DNA from: Aeromicrobium choanae
GTDB taxonomy: Bacteria > Actinomycetota > Actinomycetes > Propionibacteriales > Nocardioidaceae
NCBI RefSeq assembly: GCF_900167475.1
Contig: NZ_LT796768.1
Location: 372,001 to 436,000, forward strand
Direction of reading: 5' to 3'
Length of the DNA: 64,000 nt
In this document: positions 59,230-64,000 of the stretch, in pieces
Layout of the letters: every line of letters begins with the position of its first letter
Numbering within the stretch: the stretch's first letter is position 1
Notes under the pieces: generated by a model
Database searches by the model: none
What the model saw: only the letters and a program-made list of their open reading frames with translations
What the model was told of the DNA's origin: nothing
Made by a program: the position numbers and the translations under genes

Positions 59230-60510
59230 TCAGGCGTCGGCCGTGACGTCCAGCGGCTCGACGCGCGAGACGACGACGCGGCCGATGCGGTTGCGGCGGC
59301 CCTGCGGGGCCTGGGCCTCGAGGCGCAGGCCGTCGACCTCGACGACCGAACCCGGGATCGGCACCGTGCCGAGGTGCTTTGCCATGAGGCCGCCCACGGA
59401 GTCGACGTCCTCGTCCTCCACGGGAATGCCGAAGAGCTCCTCGAGGTCGTCGACGTCGAAGCGTGCGCTGACCCGCCAGGCGCCGTCGGAGAGCTGTTCG
59501 CGCTCGTCGGGCTCGTCGTCGTACTCGTCGGTGATCTCGCCGACGATCTCCTCGAGGATGTCCTCGATCGTCACCATGCCGGCGGTGCCGCCGAACTCGT
59601 CGATGACGATCGCCACGTGCGTGCGCTGCGCCTGCATCTCGCGCAGCAGGTCGTCGGCGTGCTTCGTGTCGGGCACGTAGACGCACGGGCGGCAGATCGA
59701 CTCGACCTTCTCGGTGGTCTCGGCCGCGTGGTTGTCGAAGACGCGCTTCGTGATGTCCTTCAGGTACGCCATGCCGATGACGTCGTCCAGGTTCTCGCCG
59801 ATCACCGGGATGCGCGAGTAGCCGCTGCGCAGGCCCAGCGACATCGCCTGGCGCAGCGTCTTGTGCCGCTCGATGTAGACCAGGTCGGGGCGCGGCACCA
59901 TGACCTCGCGCGCGATCGTGTCTCCGAGCTCGAACACCGACTGGATCATCTTCGACTCGTCGGACTCGATCACCGAGCTGGCGGCGGCGAGGTCGACGAG
60001 CTCGCGCACCTCGACCTCGGAGGCGAACGGTCCCTCGGCGAAGCCGCGGCCCGGGGTCAGGGCGTTGCCCAGGAAGATCAGCAGTCGCGGCACGGGACCG
60101 AGCAGCACGGTCAGCCAGATCACGGGCCCGGCCGACGCGACCGCGATGCTCTCGGAGTGCTGGCGGCCCAGGGTGCGCGGGCCGACGCCGATCACGACGA
60201 ACGACACGACCGACATGACGCCGGCCGCGATCAGCACGTTCTGCCAGTAGCCGGCGACCTCGTCGGCCACGATCGCCGCGACGAGCACGATGCCGGTGGT
60301 CTCGGCGACGATGCGCAGCAGCAGGACGGAGTTCAGGTAGGGCGCGGGATCCTCGAGGATCCGGACGAGCCGCTTGGCGCCGCCGACGCCGGCCTCGGTC
60401 AGCTCGTCGGCGCGCGCCTTGGAGAAGGTGGAGATGGCGGCCTCCACGGCGACGAGCACACCCGCCAGCACGACCAGGAAGACCGCCAGGAGTATGGCTG
60501 GGCCACTCAT
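59230..60510 (-). CDS. CNNM/CorC-type transporter-like protein (DUF21-CBS-CorC_HlyC)
   Basis: A 426-residue membrane protein: N-terminal DUF21 with about four helices, two CBS domains (MVPRPDLVYIERHKTLRQAM and IVIDEFGGTAGMVTIEDILEEIVGEITDEYD) and a C-terminal CorC_HlyC domain. Linked to Mg2+/Co2+ efflux and often mislabelled hemolysin. 7 bp after ybeY, as in most actinobacteria. Confidence 0.94.
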   Translation of the reverse strand: MSGPAILLAVFLVVLAGVLVAVEAAISTFSKARADELTEAGVGGAKRLVRILEDPAPYLNSVLLLRIVAETTGIVLVAAIVADEVAGYWQNVLIAAGVMSVVSFVVIGVGPRTLGRQHSESIAVASAGPVIWLTVLLGPVPRLLIFLGNALTPGRGFAEGPFASEVEVRELVDLAAASSVIESDESKMIQSVFELGDTIAREVMVPRPDLVYIERHKTLRQAMSLGLRSGYSRIPVIGENLDDVIGMAYLKDITKRVFDNHAAETTEKVESICRPCVYVPDTKHADDLLREMQAQRTHVAIVIDEFGGTAGMVTIEDILEEIVGEITDEYDDEPDEREQLSDGAWRVSARFDVDDLEELFGIPVEDEDVDSVGGLMAKHLGTVPIPGSVVEVDGLRLEAQAPQGRRNRIGRVVVSRVEPLDVTADA

Positions 60511-60517
60511 GCGGGGA

Positions 60518-60982
60518 TCACTGCTCCCGCAGGGCCGGGTCGGCCCACTCGAGCAGCAGCCGGCCCTGGATGCCGAACATCTCGGCGTGCTCCTCGGGCT
60601 CGGCGTGGTCGTAGCCCAGCAGGTGCAGGATGCCGTGGACGGTGAGCAGCGCCATCTCGTCGTCGCGCTCGTGTCCGGCGGCGGGAGCCTGCTGCTCGGC
60701 GACCTGCGGGCACAGGGCGATGTCGCCGAGGTAGCCCGCGTCGAGCTCCTCGTCGTCGCGGCCCGGCGTCAGCTCGTCCATCGGGAACGACAGGACGTCG
60801 GTGGGACCCTCCTTGCCCATCCACTGCCGGTTCAGGACCGCGATGGTGTCGACGTCGACGAGCCGCAGCGTCATCTCGGTCTGGGGGTGCAGCCGCATGC
60901 GACGCATGACGAAGCGGCACAGCGACGTGAGGGAGGCGACGTCGACGTCGACCCCCGACTCATTGAGGACGTCGACGGTCAT
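60518..60982 (-). CDS. ybeY: endoribonuclease YbeY
   Basis: A 154-residue metal-dependent RNase for 16S 3' processing and ribosome quality control. The zinc motif H-x3-H-x5-H is seen in [17 protein letters not shown] (about residue 114), with [20 protein letters not shown] before it. Its start lies inside the 3' end of phoH (23-bp overlap). Confidence 0.96.
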   Translation of the reverse strand: MTVDVLNESGVDVDVASLTSLCRFVMRRMRLHPQTEMTLRLVDVDTIAVLNRQWMGKEGPTDVLSFPMDELTPGRDDEELDAGYLGDIALCPQVAEQQAPAAGHERDDEMALLTVHGILHLLGYDHAEPEEHAEMFGIQGRLLLEWADPALREQ

Positions 60983-61982
60983 GCGCTCCCCCGGCGACCT
61001 CGGAGCGACTGCGCCCGTTCGCCTCGTAGTCGTCGTACGCGGCCACGATGCGGCCGACCAGCTTGTGGCGGACGACGTCGTGGCTGGTCAGGCGGCTGAA
61101 GTGCACGTCGCGGACCTCGTCGAGGATCTGCTGCACGACGCGCAGGCCGCTGGTGGCCCCGCCGGGCAGGTCGACCTGGGTGACGTCGCCCGTGACCACC
61201 ATCTTGGAGCCGAAGCCCAGGCGGGTGAGGAACATCTTCATCTGCTCGGCGGTGGTGTTCTGCGCCTCGTCGAGGATGATGAACGCGTCGTTGAGGGTGC
61301 GGCCGCGCATGTACGCCAGCGGCGCCACCTCGATGACGCCCGACGTCAGCAGCTTCGGGATCGACTCGGGGTCGAGCATGTCGTGCAGCGCGTCGTACAG
61401 CGGCCGCAGGTACGGGTCGATCTTCTCGCTGAGGGTGCCCGGCAGGTAGCCGAGCCGCTCACCGGCCTCGACGGCCGGACGCGTCAGGATGATCCGGGTG
61501 ACCTCCTTGGCCTGCAGGGCCTGGACGGCCTTGGCCATCGCGAGGTAGGTCTTGCCGGTGCCGGCCGGACCGATGCCGAACACGATCGTGTGCTCGTCGA
61601 TCGCGTCGACGTACTTCTTCTGGTTGAGCGTCTTGGGCCTGATCGTGCGCCCCCGGCTGGACAGGATGTTGAGGCTCAGCACGTCGGCCGGGCGTTCCTG
61701 CGTCTCGGTGCGGAGCATGCCGATGCTGCGCTCCACGGTCTCGGCGCTGAGCGCCTGACCCGTGCGCAGGATCGTCACGAGCTCGTCGAGGAGTCGCTCG
61801 ACCAGGGCGGCCTCGGAGGGCTCGCCCGTGATCGTGACCTCGTTCCCGCGCGCATGGATCTTCGCCTCGAAGGCGGACTCCATCAGGCGCAGGAACTCGT
61901 CGGCGGGCCCGAACAGGGAGACCAGGGGCACGGACGCGGGAATCGTCACCGTGTGTCGTGGCTGTGCAGTGTCGTCAGTCAT
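60960..61982 (-). CDS. phoH: PhoH-family ATPase
   Basis: A 340-residue PhoH-like P-loop protein, probably an RNA helicase-related ATPase that works with YbeY. Walker A GPAGTGKT at residues 138-145, Walker [12 protein letters not shown] and motif [13 protein letters not shown] 61982 with GGAGGGG upstream. Part of the phoH-ybeY-CNNM-cdd-like-era run. Confidence 0.96.
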   Translation of the reverse strand: MTDDTAQPRHTVTIPASVPLVSLFGPADEFLRLMESAFEAKIHARGNEVTITGEPSEAALVERLLDELVTILRTGQALSAETVERSIGMLRTETQERPADVLSLNILSSRGRTIRPKTLNQKKYVDAIDEHTIVFGIGPAGTGKTYLAMAKAVQALQAKEVTRIILTRPAVEAGERLGYLPGTLSEKIDPYLRPLYDALHDMLDPESIPKLLTSGVIEVAPLAYMRGRTLNDAFIILDEAQNTTAEQMKMFLTRLGFGSKMVVTGDVTQVDLPGGATSGLRVVQQILDEVRDVHFSRLTSHDVVRHKLVGRIVAAYDDYEANGRSRSEVAGGAHDRRRPQ

Positions 61983-61999
61983 ACCCCTCCAGCGTACCG

Positions 62000-62344
62000 T
62001 CAGGCCAGGAACAGCTTCGAGACGTCGACGCCGGCCAGCACGTGCACGTGCGCGTGGAAGACGGTCTGTCCCGCATTCGCCCCGGTGTTGAACACCAGGT
62101 TGTAGTCCTCGTACCCCTCCTGCGTGGCCACCACACGCGTCTGCGCCAGCAGCTCGGCCGCGACGGCCGGCTCGGCGCTCGCGAGGGAGGCCGCGTCGCG
62201 CTCGTGCACCTTGGGCACGACGAGGACGTGCACGGGCGCCTTCGGATTGATGTCGCGGAACGCGATCGTGTGCTCGGACTCGGCGATGACGTCGGCCGGG
62301 ATCTCGCCCGCGACGATCTTGCAGAAGATGCAGTCAGCAGCCAT
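62000..62344 (-). CDS. HIT-family nucleotide hydrolase (HinT-like)
   Basis: A 114-residue histidine-triad protein that hydrolyses AMP conjugates such as adenosine phosphoramidates. CIFCKIVAGEIPADVIAE opens the fold with a zinc-type CxxC, and the triad FHAHVHVLAG lies near residue 100. 17 bp upstream of phoH on the same strand. Confidence 0.95.
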   Translation of the reverse strand: MAADCIFCKIVAGEIPADVIAESEHTIAFRDINPKAPVHVLVVPKVHERDAASLASAEPAVAAELLAQTRVVATQEGYEDYNLVFNTGANAGQTVFHAHVHVLAGVDVSKLFLA

Positions 62345-62365
62345 GGGCCGACTCTAGCGACCGGC

Positions 62366-63514
62366 TCACTTGAAGGCGTCGCGGATGCGGCCGAAGACGC
62401 CGGAGCGGGAGTTGTGGCCCACGACGGGGTCGACGTGCTCCTCGCCGCGCACGGTGGCGAGCCTCTCGAGCAGCTCGCGCTGCTCGGCGTCGAGGTCGCG
62501 CGGGGTCTCCACCACGACGTGAACGGTGAGGTCGCCGCGGCCCGAGCCGCGCAGGCGCGGGACGCCGAAGCCCCGTGCCACCACGGTCTCACCCGACTGG
62601 GTGCCCGCCGGCACCTCGATCGGGACGGAGCGCTCGGCGTCGTCGACGTCCTCGCGCTCCGCGTCGAGGGTGGGCAGGTCGATCCGGGTGCCCAGCGCGG
62701 CTGCGGTCATCGGCACCGTGATCTGGCACGCGAGGGCGTCGCCCTGGCGCGTGAAGGCGGGGTGGCGGGCCACCTTGACCTCGATGTAGAGGTCGCCGGC
62801 CGGGCCGCCGCCCGCGCCGACCTCGCCCTCGCCGGCGAGCTGGATCCGGTTGCCGTCGTCGACGCCGGCGGGGACGTTGACCTGCAGGCTGCGGCGCGAG
62901 CGGACGCGGCCCTCGCCGTTGCACTCGCGGCAGGGGTCGGGGATGACCGTGCCGTAGCCGTGGCACGTGGGGCACGGGCGCGAGGTGCGGATGTCGCCCA
63001 GCAGCGACCGCTGCACGTGGTGGACGTTGCCGTGGCCGTGGCAGGTGCCGCACGTGACCGGTTCGGATCCCTCGTTCGCCCCGGTGCCGTCGCAGACCTC
63101 GCACGTCACCGCGGTGTCGACCTTGATCTCGCGGCTGACGCCGAACGCGGCCTCCGCGAGGGTGATCGACAGGCGCAGCAGCGCATCCTGGCCGCGCTGC
63201 ATGCGCGGGCGCGGACCACGCGAGGACGTCTGCCCGAAGAACGCGTCCATGATGTCGTCGAAGCTGAAGCCCTGGCCGAAGCCGCCGCCCATGCCGCCAC
63301 CGGCGGACAGCGGGTCGCCGCCACGGTCGTAGACCGCGCGCTTCTGCGGGTCGGACAGCACCTCGTAGGCCGTGGTGACCTCCTTGAAGCGCTCGGACGC
63401 GTCGGGGGCGTCGTTGACGTCCGGGTGCAGTTGGCGGGCCAACCGGCGGTACGCCTTCTTCAGCTCCTCCGGGGTCGCCTCGCGGGACACGCCCAGCAGT
63501 TCGTAGTAGTCCAA
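62366..63514 (-). CDS. dnaJ: chaperone protein DnaJ
   Basis: A 382-residue type I J-protein that stimulates DnaK. J domain with HPD at residues 30-32, Gly/Phe-rich linker ([14 protein letters not shown]), four zinc repeats ([32 protein letters not shown]) and substrate-binding C-terminal domains. The start giving the canonical MDYYELLG is a TTG at 63512-63514, an infrequent choice that suggests modest translation. Downstream of hrcA, the heat-shock repressor arrangement called dnaJ2 in actinobacteria. Confidence 0.96.
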   Translation of the reverse strand: MDYYELLGVSREATPEELKKAYRRLARQLHPDVNDAPDASERFKEVTTAYEVLSDPQKRAVYDRGGDPLSAGGGMGGGFGQGFSFDDIMDAFFGQTSSRGPRPRMQRGQDALLRLSITLAEAAFGVSREIKVDTAVTCEVCDGTGANEGSEPVTCGTCHGHGNVHHVQRSLLGDIRTSRPCPTCHGYGTVIPDPCRECNGEGRVRSRRSLQVNVPAGVDDGNRIQLAGEGEVGAGGGPAGDLYIEVKVARHPAFTRQGDALACQITVPMTAAALGTRIDLPTLDAEREDVDDAERSVPIEVPAGTQSGETVVARGFGVPRLRGSGRGDLTVHVVVETPRDLDAEQRELLERLATVRGEEHVDPVVGHNSRSGVFGRIRDAFK

Positions 63515-63550
63515 GGTCTCTTTCTCTCTCGCAAGTTCTGGGTGGATCGC

Positions 63551-64000
63551 TCAGCCGTCGGCGAGGATCCGCCCGACGTAGCGGGCGACGGCGCCGACGG
63601 CCGCCATCGTGGCGGGGTAGTCCATGCGCGTCGGTCCCATGGTGCCCAGTTGGGCGAAGCTCTCGCCGTCGGGGCCGTACATGCTGGACACGACGGCCGT
63701 GCCCGACAGGTCGTCGCGACCGGTCTCGCGCCCGATCCGCACGTGCGGTCCGACGGTGGCCTCACCGAGCAGGTGCAGCAGCACGACCTGCTCCTCCATC
63801 GCCTCCAGCACCGGACGGATGGCGGTGTCGAAGTCGGCGCCGAAGCGCGCCAGGTTCGCCGTGCCGCCGACGGCCACGCGCTCGTCGGAGCGCTCGTTGG
63901 AGAACGTGTTCGCCAGGGTCGTGACGATCGAGGTGACGACGGGGCGGTCGTCGGAGGCGAACGTGTCGATCAGCTCGGCCAGCCGCAGCGAGGCCTCGGG
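63551..64000 (-). CDS. hrcA: heat-inducible repressor HrcA (partial)
   Basis: The C-terminal 149 residues of HrcA; the frame remains open to the window edge (LRLAELIDTF near the end). The conserved GTANLARFGADF and YPATMAAVGAVARYVGRILADG mark the family. HrcA represses groE/dnaJ class genes through CIRCE sites; the winged-helix part and promoter are outside the window. 36 bp before dnaJ. Confidence 0.94.
   Translation of the reverse strand, partial: PEASLRLAELIDTFASDDRPVVTSIVTTLANTFSNERSDERVAVGGTANLARFGADFDTAIRPVLEAMEEQVVLLHLLGEATVGPHVRIGRETGRDDLSGTAVVSSMYGPDGESFAQLGTMGPTRMDYPATMAAVGAVARYVGRILADG

Noticed and set aside
57916-60645. 909-codon open frame on the plus strand
   Set aside because: Antisense to era, the cdd-like gene and the CNNM gene, all of which have clear family motifs; no recognisable domain in the shadow.

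Overview
The window is high-GC DNA from an actinobacterium (Actinomycetota). Many GTG starts, ATGA/GTGA translational couplings, a SAM-IV riboswitch (an actinomycete RNA class), a leaderless Leu-rich leader before leuA, and the core block hrcA-dnaJ-HIT-phoH-ybeY-CNNM-cdd-like-era with recO-uppS and leuA nearby all point to Propionibacteriales, probably Nocardioidaceae (Aeromicrobium- or Nocardioides-like). The family-level call is inference from gene order, not from a database search. No insertion sequence, prophage, CRISPR array or rRNA was seen.

1-20 kb is rich in sulfur acquisition genes. A 5'-truncated LysR gene converges on a Bcr/CflA-type drug exporter. An ssuD-permease-TauA-like lipoprotein-ATPase operon takes up and desulfonates alkanesulfonates. 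After a GNAT/phosphatase/small membrane protein stretch and a BASS-type transporter comes an alkyl sulfatase gene 4 bp upstream of a SulP sulfate permease gene. A PLP-dependent cysteine desulfurase-like gene is preceded by a clear SAM-IV riboswitch. Divergent from it are a TcyP-like cystine symporter and two secreted proteins, one of them a 900-residue protein with a duplicated thioredoxin-like region and a single cysteine, closed by a strong terminator.

20-30 kb holds small regulator-effector modules, most with readable operators: HxlR/MFS, arsR with arsM-acr3-arsC, azoR/MarR, a peptidoglycan-binding lipoprotein, a DUF1269 protein and two hypothetical genes. Then come tRNA-Glu(CTC) and tRNA-Gln(CTG) with a terminator.

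30-36 kb is a carboxylic-acid activation cluster: two paralogous acyl-CoA synthetases flank an unusual XRE-TetR fusion regulator, followed by an MHS-family permease. It sits between the tRNAs and gltX, which are usually adjacent in actinobacteria, so it looks inserted.

36-50 kb carries gltX and an FAH-family hydrolase, a thioredoxin-reductase-like enzyme under a MerR regulator, uppS and recO, a D-cysteine desulfhydrase-like enzyme, a lysine-degradation-type pair (saccharopine dehydrogenase and aldehyde dehydrogenase) with a divergent LysR regulator, an ankyrin-repeat lipoprotein coupled to a GntR/FCD regulator, and leuA with a leucine leader peptide.

50-64 kb carries a glutathionyl-hydroquinone-reductase-like enzyme, a MoxR-DUF58-transglutaminase operon, a flavodoxin-fold protein, a REP-like inverted repeat, a PHP phosphoesterase, a LysE/ArgO exporter with a LysG-like regulator, and then the conserved housekeeping block era to hrcA, the last truncated by the window end.
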